This document shows positions 32,436 to 43,977 of a stretch of 64,000 bases of DNA, in pieces. The stretch is from positions 248,001-312,000 of the forward strand of contig JAOTON010001819.1 in NCBI GenBank assembly GCA_034440635.1, read 5' to 3'. The notes beneath the pieces were generated by a model, which made no database searches, was not told the DNA's origin, and saw only the letters and a list, made by a program, of their open reading frames with translations. A program made the translations under genes and the position numbers. How positions within the stretch are numbered: the first letter of the stretch is position 1; each line of letters opens with the position of its first letter. Source of the DNA: Lepas anatifera. Lineage: Eukaryota; Arthropoda; Thecostraca; Lepadidae.

Positions 32436-33202
32436 GCGAGGGTTAAATAACGTTTTCAATGTCAAAAATATCGCGCGTATACACTTAAAGTGACTGGAAA
32501 TTAACTAGAACATCCCAGGGGGCGGAAATGAGATACTTCTCTAGAATTCTGGGCGTTTTGAAGGTTCCACTTCTGGTTCTAACAGTTTTTTGGCAGCAAA
32601 ATTTAACATGTAATTCCAATGGGACTGTCTGCAGGGGTTTGGGGCACGGGCCAGTGGGAAAACGTAAGTGGTGCTTAAGGGTATATTTTTATTTTTGGTA
32701 TGTAAAATTGATCAGGCTATCTTCTGGGTGCAGCTTTTAGTCTCTAAAGCGCTTTTATAACAAGGAAAATCCACAATGAACTTCATGCTAATTCCTTCAG
32801 AATTCGGTTTCAAACGTTTCAATTACCCAATCAAAACGCTGCATTCTACCTTATGCTAGCAAAATTAAAGTTATCTTGAACAAAACCCTTCAAAATACTG
32901 CCATATCCTCAACGTGCTGCCAAATCAGGCAGTCAGCTGGCTGTCATGTCCGAACCGTATCTATAGGAACCGTGAAACATCCATGCAAAGCCCCCTTATT
33001 ATCATACATACATATAGTTTTTTGCTGCTGACCTAGGGTCAAATACCTGTCAGTCATGCCCGCTGTGGTCAGGTCTTGACATTCATATGTTGTCCACACA
33101 ATCTGTGTGAGCAGAGCTTTCGATTGATACCAAAATTATTGATCTGGGATTCATACTTCCTGAGATATTGAATTATGTCCCCACTTTCGGCTCCGTTAGA
33201 AC
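32436..33202. other. Unassigned sequence
   Basis: No supported gene. A GCTGACCTAGGGTCAAA palindromic half-site pair at about 33028-33044 may be a remnant of the MITE families. Confidence 0.35.
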
Positions 33203-33556
33203 ACTGTGGACGGCACGATACGCGAGACGCTGATCCAAAGGGGACGGCGAGACAGCACGATACGCGAGACGCTGATCCAAAGGGGACGGCGAGACGGCAC
33301 GATACGCGAGACGCTGATCCAAAGGGGACGGCGAGACGGCACGATACGCGAGACGCTGATCCAAAGCGGACGGCGAGACGGCACGATACGCGAGACGCTG
33401 ATCCAAAGGGGACGGCGAGACGGCACGATACGCGAGACGCTGATCCAAAGGGGACGGCGAGACGGCACGATACGCGAGACGCTGATCCAAAGGGGACGGC
33501 GAGACGGCACGATACGCGAGACGCTGATCCAAAGGGGACGGCGAGACGGCACAATG
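33203..33556. repeat. 42-bp minisatellite (about 8.5 units)
   Basis: The unit ACGGCACGATACGCGAGACG + CTGATCCAAAGGGGACGGCGAG is almost invariant. Because 42 is a multiple of 3, frames stay open in several registers on both strands, giving ORFs of 119-188 codons. Nothing suggests they are expressed. Confidence 0.95.
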
Positions 33557-33699
33557 TGGACCGCCGGGCGCTGGGGTAAATCCACGGGTGAGAGGTGCGT
33601 TTGTCGATTGTGCGGCGGGCTACGTAACTGTTCACAGAACTCTAGGTCTTTGGTCCTCAGGAACAGGTCTTGCAGGTCATTCAAAAGAATTAAGGAAAA

Positions 33700-34200
33700 G
33701 TAGGATGAAAAAAATACATCGGTCCAGGATAAAACGTAGTGGCTATTGAAATGGACTTAAATGGTTCGAAAAGTCTGGTCTAATTATAATACAACATTAA
33801 AAAATATCCCATCCGAGAGCATCATAACACATTACATTTTAAGCAACAAGAAATAAAGAAGTATATTTTCACCGTACCAACATCTCAGGTTCGATCTCTG
33901 AAGAACATTGGTAAAGGCTACCAACATGTCACTAAAATAAAAACGAAATAGGCAAGTAGGAAACTAAGGTAAGTGGAGAGTGTGTGGCTACTGAAACAGG
34001 CTCTAATGATTCAAAGTCTGATCGAAACACAATAAAATGATTAAAAAAGGTCCCATCCGAAGACATCCGAGCAAATACTTTTTTAAGAAGAAATACATAA
34101 AGAGGCATGTTTTCAACGTACCAACGCGACAGGTTCAGCTCTTAAGAAGATAGCTATGGGCCATCCGCATGTTATATAAATAAAACCGAAATCGGGTATG
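33700..34200. repeat. Tandem duplication of a ~250-bp AT-rich segment
   Basis: 33700-33950 and 33951-34200 share, in order, TAGGA-AA, GTGGCTA-TGAAA, AAAGTCTG-TC, CCCATCCGA, AAGAA-TA-ATAAAGA, TT-CA-CGTACCAAC and AATAAAA-CGAAAT. The copies are clearly diverged, so the duplication is old. Not associated with a gene I recognise. Confidence 0.7.
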
Positions 34201-34890
34201 TGCCAAGATCGCACGTTTCTGAGCATTGCCAGATGCCAATATCGCCCGAGGCGGTGCGCTTCGACCCTGTGGAGGCGGGGCGGCAGCCGGTGTCTGACCG
34301 GGGCCCCGGCGCGGTGGGCCGGTCCTCCCTGACCTGGACCCGGTTCTCGCACACTGCCGCCAGGCGGAGTGCACGATCCTTCCACCACAGACTCCGGCCC
34401 CTCCCCTGACGCTTCACAGCCCATCTCCATGTCAGTTATACCGCAGTTCCAGAAGCTTTTATCAATTAGCAATGCTTTGAAATGTGCAAATGCATCGTGT
34501 GCTTAGTTCGGCCCAAATTGTACACAATCAATGTAGGTTCTACTCAGTTATCAACGCGCCTACAGAATAAGTGGCTGTTCATAAATGACGTCATTTTTAG
34601 ACCTCCCCGTACGTCGTGGCATCACTATTGGACGATCCCATCATGTCACGGCGTAATTTTTTCGCGGACCATTCATGTCACGGGGTTCCTTTTGGGCAAA
34701 CCCCATCCATTACAGGCACACCTCTCCTTCTGCTCTGACGTTGGCGGTGTGCCACGGGGCCAAAGATCAAACCTTGTATTTCCATTCGGCCCCAGTCCTT
34801 ATTCTAGAGAGCTGCACCTTCCCCGTCAAACTAAACGAATCAAGACCCAACAGTAAAAATCCAACAACAGAAAATCATCGGCGGTCAAAG
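34201..34890. other. Unassigned sequence with a GC-rich island
   Basis: 34200-34430 is GC-rich with ORFs open on both strands (up to 119 codons), none with a known domain. I cannot support a gene here. Confidence 0.35.
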
Positions 34891-34904
34891 CCTGCACCGT
34901 CAGG

Positions 34905-35262
34905 GTAGGTCCCTTTTCGGCCAACATTCTACCCCCCCCAGACCACGTCATGGCAGGTCTCTTTTCGGCCAAAAGCCTACCCCCCATCCCAGACCACGTC
35001 ATGGCACGCCACTTTTCGGCCAAAATCCTACCCCCCCCCAGAACACGTCATGGAAGGTCCCTTTTCGGCCAACATCCTACCCCCCAAACCACGTCATGGC
35101 AGGTCACTTTTCGGCCAACATCCTACCCCCCCAAACCACGTCATGGCAGGTCCCTTTTCGGCCAACATCCTACCCCTCCAGACCACGTCATGGCACGCCA
35201 CTTTTCGGCCAACATCCTACCCCCCAAGACCACGTCAGGGCACGCCACTTTTTGGCAGAACC
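34905..35262. repeat. ~47-bp minisatellite (about 8 units)
   Basis: Units contain CTTTTCGGCCAACATCCTAC, a C-run of 4-9 bases, and ACCACGTCATGGCAGGTC. The C-run length varies between units. Confidence 0.9.
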
Positions 35263-35689
35263 CCCTTCCTCCCCATGGCGAGTGATGCCATTGATAACAA
35301 TGGTCAACAGCGAAAATGGATCCGGCACGTGAGCACCTGTTTCTGCCTATTTCGATACCGCTGATTTCAAATTTAGTAACTGTTTTTTGCCATCGGACCT
35401 GGTTTCTTGCCCAGAGCATACCTGGTGTATAGCCCCTACACTTTCCACACATAGTCATGAGCCTAGCCTTTTGTGGAAAAAACTAGATCAGGGTTGTCAG
35501 GAACCCGGATTATCTGCACCCAGACAATGCAGCTCACTACACATATGAATTTATTGCGACGGAAGACTACCTCGCATTCAAGTGCATGAACATTGTACAT
35601 TGAACAAGGCTTACGCTCGGTCGCACGAGCTCGCCGGTATTGTAGACCGAGTGGTGACGTTGCAACATTGTGTGATGAGGATTTTATGT
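35263..35689. other. Unassigned sequence
   Basis: No supported gene. Confidence 0.35.
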
Positions 35690-36235
35690 CAGAGTCACCT
35701 CCTTTGAAGGTCAAGTCCAAGAAAAAGTCACAAGTCAAGGTCATGCCACCATTTCGATATCATTGACCCTAGTACCTTCGGTCGGATGGCGTCACCTAAT
35801 ATGACGTATATTATATTATGACGACATACGCTAGGTCACTCAATCTTGAGCTCAAGGTCCCAGGTTCAAGTCAAAGGCCATAGATCAAGGCCAAACCTGA
35901 TTTCTCGCACCACGGTTGCCATAGTGGTAGTTGCAGTATACGTTATAAGCAAAATGTAATATTTTGACGTCAAAAGTCAATGGCCTTGAACGACCTTGAC
36001 CTAAAAGTTTTAGAGAACATTGCCTCAGACGTTTCTTCTGTTACTTTAGGTCACTTTCTCACCATATCCGGCTTCTCGTCGCATAATCACGGTATTTCCC
36101 AATGGCTACCCTGCACATAGAGAATTTGACCTATATGGCCTCGTTTTACCTTGAATATATCGACCTAGGTCTATGAAAATCGGGTTTAGGGTAGAATACC
36201 CTAGCCTCTACAAGCACCCAAACGTTCATCTTCCT
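35690..36235 (+). mobile_element. MITE B family copy G (both TIRs not seen)
   Basis: Same orientation as MITE B. Shared text includes GACGTATATTATATTATGACG-like AT text, AAGGCCATAGATCAAGGCC, GCATAATCACGG, CTCGTTTTACCTTGAATATATCG and TAGGGTAGAATACCCTA. It keeps sequence across the point where the gypsy element sits in MITE B (CTGTTACTTTAGGTCAC), so it serves as an unoccupied paralogous site. Confidence 0.65.
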
Positions 36236-38079
36236 AGACCTCTTGGGTTTTGCGCTGTCAATGTCACAGATGCCAAGTAGGCTTGCACAAAGACGACACA
36301 CAGACAAACTGGATCCCAAATTCTGATCTGATACGGGATCAGAAGCCGGTGACGAACGAAGTAAGAAACGGCTTCTATTCTGACAGTTTTTTCCGGTCTC
36401 GTCGTCGTCAGAAGCCGGTGACGTTGTCTGTTGTTGTTGTTGTTGTTGTCTGTTTTGAGCGCTGGTATCAGAGGCCTAAAACTTTTGTGGATAGAAGGCA
36501 CTTCCAAATGAATAAGCACCACGGTTGTTAATTTCCAAAATTTTCAAAATTTTGCCCAGAATTTTGCACTATGTGATTTTTAACTTTTATTTTTCTATTT
36601 TTTTTTTTTTTGCTAATTAATCTAGAGTATTCAAACTTGCACCCTTTTACATCAGGGAAATTTGTAGTTCACACAAAAAGTTTGAAAGAAAAAATTTTAA
36701 ATTTAATGCTCTAAAATAGTTTTTCAACTTTGCACCCTAAATTTGGCATAAAACTCATGGTCTAAACTATAGGCTCGAAATATCTGAACCTACGGCAGTT
36801 CAGGTGCTAAGTCAAATATCCACTAGGCCTGTTTGTGCAGTTCTGCACAAACACAAAAACAAAATTAAAACGGAAATTTAAGGGTCCTTTTTGGCCCATT
36901 CCGTGAAGGTCTGCATTTCCCAAAATTTCATTCAAACCCTTATATCTTCCGATCTAATAAATAAAAATTAGTTCCCATTTCAAATAATAAAAGAGAATAG
37001 CGTCCCTTATTATATATTCAGAGATAAAAACTTTCAGACTGAAACTTTTTATTTTATAGGCAAAAATAAAATACAAGTTTTGAAACTTTTTATTCTCAGT
37101 CCCCTGGTTTCCAGAACATGATAGATAGGGTATTGAACTTAACACGGCTGAATAGCAAACTTTGTTGCCGTCATTTTTCTCACTGATATCCCCCACTTAT
37201 CTCTTACGGCTTCCGCGCTATAAGCCGTAAAATATATTTCAAAGTCGTAATTTTATCTGTTCATTTTTGCTTTACACCAGGATTTCGAACGGTTAATATC
37301 AATGGAAGTGGATGAAATTCGGCAAAAAGCTAGTTCAGAGACATATCTTGCCATTGCCACAGTTTGCATATCATTGCAACACCAGTGTACCGTTACTTAA
37401 ATGTAATACACAATGCTAGTATGTTTCCCGCTCGAAACCTCACCCCGTCGTTCGGCCGTAGCGTCGCTGCGGGTGGCGCTATGGGAGCTGCTATCCGAGA
37501 CAGATGCCACAGCTATCTACTTATGCTATAGACCAGCGCGAATGCCCGGTGGTGGCAGGGTATTCCGTCTCGTTTCGGCTCCTCTACTCGTGCGGCGGGC
37601 GCGTTGTCTGTTAGATATTCATATCAGTCGGACGGCCGGGTGGCGGCCGTGGTGTAGCGTCCTGCTCGCTGCGGCGACTTGCGACGAATAAAAAACAAAA
37701 TGGTGGTCAGGAACTGGTTTGCTTGTTTGGTTTGTTGTGTTTTGTTTCTTTATGTGTGTCCAAATCTTACTGTGTATGTGTGTGATAGGTCCGGTAAAAG
37801 TGATGTGTTTTATGAGAGAGATAAGAAAGGCCCCGCCACTTAAGCCTTCGGGCTTTTGCGTCAATCTCTTTGTTATACCTGTCATATTGTTTCCGTCCAA
37901 TACAAGTTTATCATCTATCTATCTATCTAATCACTAGTTAATGCATCCTTTAACCATAGGTAACACTGGTCAAAGGATCCACCGCTGCACACAATTTCTT
38001 TCCCAGCCGAATAAACATCTTTGTGGTGATACCATGACACGTGACTCCTTGCACTGCCTGCTTAAATCAACTGGATAAG
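36236..38079. other. Unassigned AT-rich sequence with microsatellites
   Basis: No recognisable gene. GCCGGTGACG occurs twice (about 36346 and 36415), once near a (TTG)n tract at about 36430-36449. At 37826-37930, CTTAAGCCTTCGGGCTTTTG, TTCCGTCCAATACAAGTTTA and a (TATC)n run resemble the 3' tail of a LINE or SINE. Its upstream part (about 37400-37690) has an ORF without known motifs. Confidence 0.4.
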
Positions 38080-40072
38080 CAATGGCGGATCCAGGCCAGT
38101 AGTATGGGGGTGGGGCTAAGGAGCTCGAGCATACGCGGATCCAAGACATCAGTACCGGGGTGGGGTTAGGGAGCTCGAGCATAGGCGGATCCAGGACATC
38201 AGTACGGGGTGGGGCTACGGAGCTCGAGCATAAGCAGATCCAGGACATCAGGACGGGGCTGGGGCTAGGGAGCTCGAGCATAGGCGGATCCAGGACATCA
38301 GTAGGGGGTGGGGCTAAGGACCTCAAGCATAGGCGGATCCAAGACAGTATGGAGGTGGGGCTACGTCGTTTGAGCATAGGCGGATCCAGGACATCAGTAA
38401 GGGGATGGCGCTAAGGAGCTCGAGCATAGGCGGATCCAGGACATCAGTACGGGGGTGGGGCTAAGGAGCTCGAGCATGGGCGGATCCAGGACATCGGTAC
38501 GGGGGTGGGGCTCGGGAGCTTGAGCATAGTCGAATCCAGGACATCAGTACGTGGGTGGGGCTAAGGAACTCGAACATAGGCGGATCCAGGGCAGTACCGA
38601 GGTAGGACTACGGGATTCGAGCATAGGGGGATCCAGGACATCAGTAAGAGGGTGGGGCTAAGGAGCTCGAGCATAGGCGGAGCCAGGACATCAGTAGGGG
38701 ATGGGGCTAAGGAGCTCGAGCATAGGCGGATCCAGGACATCAGTACGGGGATGGACCTAAGGAGCTCGAGCATAGGCGGATCCAGGACATCAGTAAGGGG
38801 GTGGGGCTTAGGAGCTCGAGCATAGGCGGATCCAGGACATCAGTACGGAGGTGGGGCTAAGGAGCTCGAGCATGGGCGGATCCAGGACATCGGTACGGGG
38901 GTGGGGCTCGGGAGCTTGAGCATAGGTGAATCCAGGACATCAGTACGTGGGTGGGGCTAAGGAGCTCGAACATAGGCGGATCCAGGACAGTACGGAGGTA
39001 GGACTACGGAATTCGAGCATAGGGGGATCCAGGACATCAGTAAGGAGGTGGGGCTAAGAAGCTCGAGCATAGGCGAATCCAGGACATCAGTAGGGGTGGG
39101 GCTAAAGAGCTCGAGCATAGGCGGATCCAGGACATCAGTACGGGGATGGACCTAAGGAGCTCGAGCATAGGCGGATCCAGGACATCAGTTCGGGGGTGGG
39201 GCTAAGGAGCTCGACCATAGGCGGACCCAGGACATCAGTACGGGCGTGGGGCTAAGGAGATCGAGCATAGGCGGATCCAGGACATCAGCGCGGAGGTGGG
39301 GCTAAGAAGCTCGAGCATAAGCAGATCCAGGACATCAGGGCGGGGTTGGGGCTAGGGAGCTCGAGCATAGGCGGATCAAGGACATCAGTAGGGGATGGGG
39401 CTAAGGACAACGAGCATAGGCGGATCCAAGACAGTACGGAGGTGGGGCTACGGAATTCGAGCAGAGGCGGATCCAGGACATCAGTAAGGGGATGGGGCTA
39501 AGAAACTCGAGCATAGGCGGATCCAGGACATCAGTAGGGAATGGGGCTAAGGAGCTCGAGCATAGGTGGATCCAGGACAGTACGGAGGTGGGGCTACGGA
39601 GTTCGACCATAGGCGGAACCAGGACATCAGTAAGGGGGTGGGGCTAAGGAGCTCGAGCATAGGCGGATCCAGGACAGCAGTACGGAGATGGACCTAAGGA
39701 GCTCGAGCATAGGCGGATCCAGGACATCAGTTCGGGGGTGGGGCTAAGGAGCTCGAACATAGGCGGATCTAGGACATCAGTACGGGGGGTGGGGCTAAGG
39801 ACCTCGAGCATAGGCGGATACAGAACAGTACGGAGGTGGGGCTAAGGAGTTCGAGCATAGGCGGATCCAGGACATCAGTAAAAGGGTGGGGCTAAGGAGC
39901 TCGAGCATAGGCGGATCCAGGACATAAGTAAGGGGGTGGGGCTAAGGAGCTCGAGCATAGGCGGATCCAGGACATCAGTACGGGGATGGGCCTAAGGAGT
40001 TCGAGCATAGGCGGATCCAGGATATCAGTTCGGGGGTGGGGCTAAGGAGCTCGAGCATAGGCGGATCCAGGA
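38080..40072. repeat. ~50-bp minisatellite array, 2 kb (about 40 units)
   Basis: Each unit has GGCGGATCCAGGACATCAGT, ACGGGGGTGGGGCTAAGGAG and CTCGAGCATA. Variant units (AGTACGGAGGTAGGACTACG, lacking the ACATC part; CGTGGGTGGGG; GATGGACCTAAGG) recur in the same order at about 395-bp distance (for example 38550 and 38945), showing a higher-order unit of eight. The unit start GGCGGATCCAGG matches hAT-MITE ends found in this window. Confidence 0.95.
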
Positions 40073-40312
40073 TTACCGATAGAGGAGGCACCATCCCGGG
40101 GGAAGGGGTGTAATCCGGAACATAGGGTGCCACTTTTGATACGCAAAATCCTTCCGATGGGCGTCAATTTTTGCATCTTAGGGGAGGGGGTGGGAAGTGA
40201 CATTTCGGGGGGTGCTATCGAATGCTTGAGGGGGCGCCGTGGCCATTTCAGGGGGTGCCGAGGATCCACCAAGGGGGGGGCACGTGCCCCCTATCCCTCC
40301 CCCACCGCCCTG
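40073..40312. mobile_element. Possible hAT-MITE remnant at the array end
   Basis: The last array unit passes directly into ATTACCGATAGAGGAGGCACC and a unique segment ending GGGGGCACGTGCCCCC...CACCGCCCTG, a hAT-like right end. The array could have grown from the left end of this element. Flanking 8-mers (TGGATAAG at 38072 and AATTCACT at 40313) do not match, so this is unproven. Confidence 0.4.
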
Positions 40313-40529
40313 AATTCACTTATTAGCTCCAGCCTCCCCGCCATTGCCTCAAAACATTCTCTGCCTATGCTATAGCTGTAGGCATTTTCACATGGGGGGA
40401 CTTTAGCCCACTAGCCTCGCCGCTTGTATCCGCTATCGTATTTAGACATATAAATAATATATAAATCTCGTTGCACTCTATTCCATATTATCGAACAATA
40501 TCAAGCAGAGGAAATCGGTCATGCAGATT
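40313..40529. other. Unassigned sequence
   Basis: Nothing recognised. Confidence 0.3.
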
Positions 40530-41125
40530 TTGAATCTGGTCTTCAGGTCAATGAAAGTTCACTGCACATGCGCAGTGAAAGTAATGGAAACAGAGGCTAT
40601 CCCGGTAACCTACGGGTCGATTTTCTTGAAAATTTGTGAACAAGAAAATGAAATGGAATGCAAACCACCAATAATGACATATCGAAGCTGCACTGCCCTG
40701 CGCATACGCAGTAGAAATCTTAAACAAAAGCCTTAAAGGTGAGGATATTTCAGAAGAGGACATGAACAGAGGAGAGCCAACATGCTTAAATGTAGTATGA
40801 AAGTTTTGACACCCTTGCTTACGACAAAGTTTAGTGCGCATGCGCATTAGAACTTATGGTCAGGGAGGCTATCTCGGGAGTCAATACACCGATTGGGCTC
40901 AAACTTTGCGAGTAATAGCAGAATACGATCTGCTAATCCCAATTCACAGCATTATGACACTGCATTGTTCTGCGCATGCGCAGTAGGAATTCTAAGGAAT
41001 ATTAGGCTATAAGGGATAGTTTAGACCAGGAGACAAACACACGACATACCAACATGCTTCAGTCAATTATAACGGTATCTTCGCTCTCATTCACTGCAGA
41101 CTTTACTGCGCATGCGGACTGGGAC
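40530..41125. repeat. ~136-bp periodic array of TGCGCATGCGCA-type palindromes
   Basis: Five palindromic motifs have centres near 40569 (TGCACATGCGCAG), 40706 (CTGCGCATACGCAGT), 40841 (TGCGCATGCGCATT), 40977 (CTGCGCATGCGCAGT) and 41112 (CTGCGCATGCGGACT), 135-137 bp apart. The sequences between are diverged but alternate: intervals 1 and 3 share GAGGCTAT-CGG, and intervals 2 and 4 share AACATGCTT. So the array is two copies of a ~271-bp dimer. The core is the NRF1/EWG-type binding consensus. Confidence 0.75.
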
Positions 41126-41773
41126 TTGACAAGACCTCAGAGTTCTAGTTCTGATGAGAACACAAGACCTCAAGTCCCAACACCGCGTTAGTATATGTAT
41201 CATACTGCTGAAAACATTCGCCTGTCAATCGAACTGTTTGCCTAACGTACATTGTCACCGGCTTCTCCTGCGCCACAGCGGCACCTGCGGAGGCCGCAGG
41301 CCGAGGTTTCTGCTGCCAGATTCGTGTTCAGCGCCACAAATTACCCTAGAAAGGGACTATTTTGTATGGATCCATGACTATAGTTGAATTTTGTTGACCA
41401 CTGTAAGCAGTGCCTAATCACTGCGGTTTCCAAAACATGTCCAATCTCGCCAGACAGGACTGATTAGATAGCGCACCTCCTTCTGATCAGGCTTTCCAAA
41501 CGTCGCATTCTATTGGGGCACCCCGCTGTGTTGCTTCGCCATGAATCAGTGAGGACGGTGAGACGCAGTACCTACTTGACCAGTTGACCACTTTGCGAAC
41601 CACAAATGACCCACTTTGATTGAAACTACCGTGGGAATAGAAAACTACCGTGGGACAAAAATTATACAACTGTTGCCGACTAAAACAATCGAACAGAATC
41701 GGTCTAGATTTTCGAACATTCGGGAGTCCTTCCTCATCCAGTCCTGCGGTACGGAAAATCATACCCTCAAAAA
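41126..41773. other. Unassigned sequence
   Basis: No supported gene. Confidence 0.35.
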
Positions 41774-41903
41774 CAGGAATGCGGAGCCGGAGCCGGAGCC
41801 GGTCAGAGCCGACCATTCTGCCCAGAGCCGGAGCCGGAGCCGCCGAAACACTTTTGATCGGAGCCGGAGCCGGAGCCGTCAGAAAGGGTCCGGCTCCGGC
41901 TCC
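41774..41903. mobile_element. GGAGCC-hexamer element, copy 1
   Basis: CAGGAATGCGGAGCCGGAGC opens a ~130-bp stretch of GGAGCC repeats broken by GACCATTCTGCCC and AAACACTTTTGATC and closed by GGCTCCGGCTCCC. The same layout is at 45637-45789. The CAGG-start and inverted GGCTCC end suggest a tiny hAT-type MITE; no clear target duplication. Confidence 0.5.
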
Positions 41904-42143
41904 CAAAGAGCTCTAAAATTATCAAAAATCAAACGTGAAATGGTCACATTTTACCTCGTGAGATGTCGCACGGAAACACCTTTATTCGCCTGAAAATTAC
42001 ATTTTCTCAATATGTTATGTATATCGATATTAATGAAATATTGCGACTAGGGTGTTCCGTAGACGGTCTCACTCTCGGGCAGGTAATGCGCCCCGGCCAT
42101 TTAACATGGGCAGAAATTGGCAAAAAATGAAAGCATTGGTGGA

Positions 42144-42275
42144 CACTCGCGGATCCATGAGGGGGAAGCAAAAAAAAGGCATTTGCCCCCAAACTGCCCA
42201 ATTTTTGGCTATTTTCTTAAAAAACCATATGTTTTTCACGATTTACCCCATACCGTCGGCCTGCATCCGCCCCTG
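42144..42275. mobile_element. Possible old hAT MITE
   Basis: Left end CACTCGCGGATCCATGAGGG and right end GCCTGCATCCGCCCCTG are diverged complements. Flanking octamers TTGGTGGA and TTGACAGA match at 5 of 8 positions only. Confidence 0.4.
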
Positions 42276-42473
42276 TTGACAGACGCAGGGGGGATGCCAT
42301 TCCGGTCATGCCCCCCCAAAGCCCTGGAAGGGGGCAGACTATCTTTTGGCCCCGCAAAGGCAGAAGAAATTGTTTGAAAAAGGTGTTTACACTAGGTCTG
42401 TCGAGCAATAAAATCTTTGCTCCCACCTCCCCCCCCAGGAGAGCTATCATGTACTCGGAGAAGTAGTTTATAC

Positions 42474-42780
42474 TAGGTCTGTCGAGAACCCATGGCAAAA
42501 GGCGCAGAAAACAGCATCCCCGTCACTCGATGCGGCACTAGCCGACTTCAAAAACCTGGGTCGCCTAAAGAGGGCGACCGTATGCGACATCTTAGATAGA
42601 TATCCAGTCATCATCCAGCCGGCTAGCCTGGTAATGGCCGTGCTACCAGTTACTCAGGTGTCCGTGGAGAGGTTATTCTCCGCGATGAAGCTACTGCTTA
42701 CTGATCTCAGGTCCAGGTTAAGAGCAGACATATTGGAGGCAATGTTGCTGCTCCGCTCCAACCGCGATTGGGCGGTGTAG
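42474..42780 (+). pseudogene. hAT transposase C-terminal dimerisation domain fragment
   Basis: A frame without a start codon encodes about 100 residues ending in a TAG. It contains VTQVSVERLFSAMKLLL and LRSRLRADILEAMLLLRSN, the conserved hATC dimerisation block near the C-terminus of hAT transposases. The DDE and zinc-finger parts are absent, so it is a dead fragment. Repeated text (TTTA-ACTAGGTCTGTCGAG) occurs at about 42385 and 42466, just upstream, marking a local duplication. It shows that an autonomous hAT once existed in this lineage. Confidence 0.8.
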
Positions 42781-42894
42781 TGAGCGAACCAGGTGCTGGG
42801 CCCTGGGCACTAGGGTGGTTGGTTCCGATTTTTCTCGAAAAGGAATTATGCCATCAGCCTATCTGATGTGTTTTTCGATGTTGAACACTGTTCG

Positions 42895-43830
42895 CTTAGG
42901 GTCGTTCAAACAAACTTTTTTCTTTTCAGACTCGAACTCACTTTTTGCCATGATATATTCAATTCTGATTTCAATGAGCCACATTTCAAGCGTCTACGAC
43001 AGCGGGAAAGATCGCCTCAAAACGGTTAAAGATTTCATGTTTCGGGCACGATTGGCCGCCCGGCGTTGCAGTCTCCCCTTGTTAAATTGGGATATAAGGG
43101 GTGCATAACCTACCAGTAAAGACAGCCTGGCATGTGCGTGCGTATAAGAGCGGTAGATGGGATTTAACATGCAGGCATTTACTTGTCAGATGTATTTATA
43201 GCGCAATACAAATACATGTTATTCCACAAAAGACCTGAAATTAAATGATTCAGCACCCTTGTACTCTAAATCCCGACGGAACATGAATGCCTTCCGGAGG
43301 CGAACCTTTCTCTAGTAACTATCGCTGGAGAACGTCGTGAGGCAGGTGCTTCTCCATATTCTCCTGCGAACTATTTAAGAGCTCTGGTACTGATAACAGA
43401 AGATCCTGTTTCATATTTTTATCCTTTAGGTGGCTCACGAAATCTTCCACCAGCTTCACACCACGTTCTGTGGGACCGTTCACGACAGTAAGTTCTGGAA
43501 TACCTTGAAACAGGAGAAGCTATACCAGCTTCTCAACGGAGCCATTTCTGGTCAGAATATTTCAGATTCAGGCAATCGAATACCAGCCAGCTGTCAGGAG
43601 TCACAAGCTGGCTGAGGCTTAGTACCGACCATTTACAGACCTCTTCATAGCCTCTATCGGAAACTTAAGACTGCCCTAGTCAAATGTTAATCGCTTGCTG
43701 TTTTGGCCAATTGTTGTGCAACTGGCTCCTTACCTCCATGATGGTGGTTCTCGCCAGCGCGACAGAATATAACTTTCTGTGCACAGATACCACAGCTGAT
43801 GACAAATTGACTTCAGCACATTCAGGGCGA
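42895..43830. repeat. Large inverted repeat, left arm
   Basis: About 930 bp, the diverged reverse complement of 44385-45325. Shared text includes GGGTCGTTCAAA, GGGATTTAACATGCAGGCAT, TGTCAGATGTATTT and GCCTTCCGGAGGCGAACC. A short frame present in both arms (left + strand 43429-43617, right - strand 44559-44780) begins AHEIFHQLHTTFCGT after TTTTTATCCTTTAG, which looks like a splice acceptor. I do not recognise the protein. Confidence 0.85.
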
Positions 43831-43977
43831 TTTTTATATTAACTTAATGAAAGCACGGCATTGCATTTTATGGATAGCTTTGAGGCTCATAGACGGCTCT
43901 AAAGCTGACTATCCGCGACGGAGGAACCCAAATGCATGGTTTAGAACTACTTATAAAGAAAGCCGCTAACTATTTTG

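Noticed and set aside
33069..33703. ORFs of 119-188 codons on both strands with perfect 14-residue repeats
   Set aside because: The 42-bp repeat keeps all registers open by chance; no start context, domain or non-repeat coding sequence supports a protein.
34113..34472. GC-rich ORFs on both strands as a host exon
   Set aside because: Open frames on both strands fit base composition; no splice sites or domain could be identified.
37413..37691. 92-codon ORF as a host gene
   Set aside because: No recognisable domain, and the sequence after it looks like the tail of a retroposon with a (TATC)n end.
38080..40072. CRISPR-like array of regular repeats
   Set aside because: Units are contiguous without unique spacers, and the setting is a eukaryotic transposon-rich genome.
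38072..40320. The whole 2-kb array as one hAT element with CAATGGCGG ends
   Set aside because: The flanking octamers TGGATAAG and AATTCACT do not match, and the right end differs from the left beyond a few bases.
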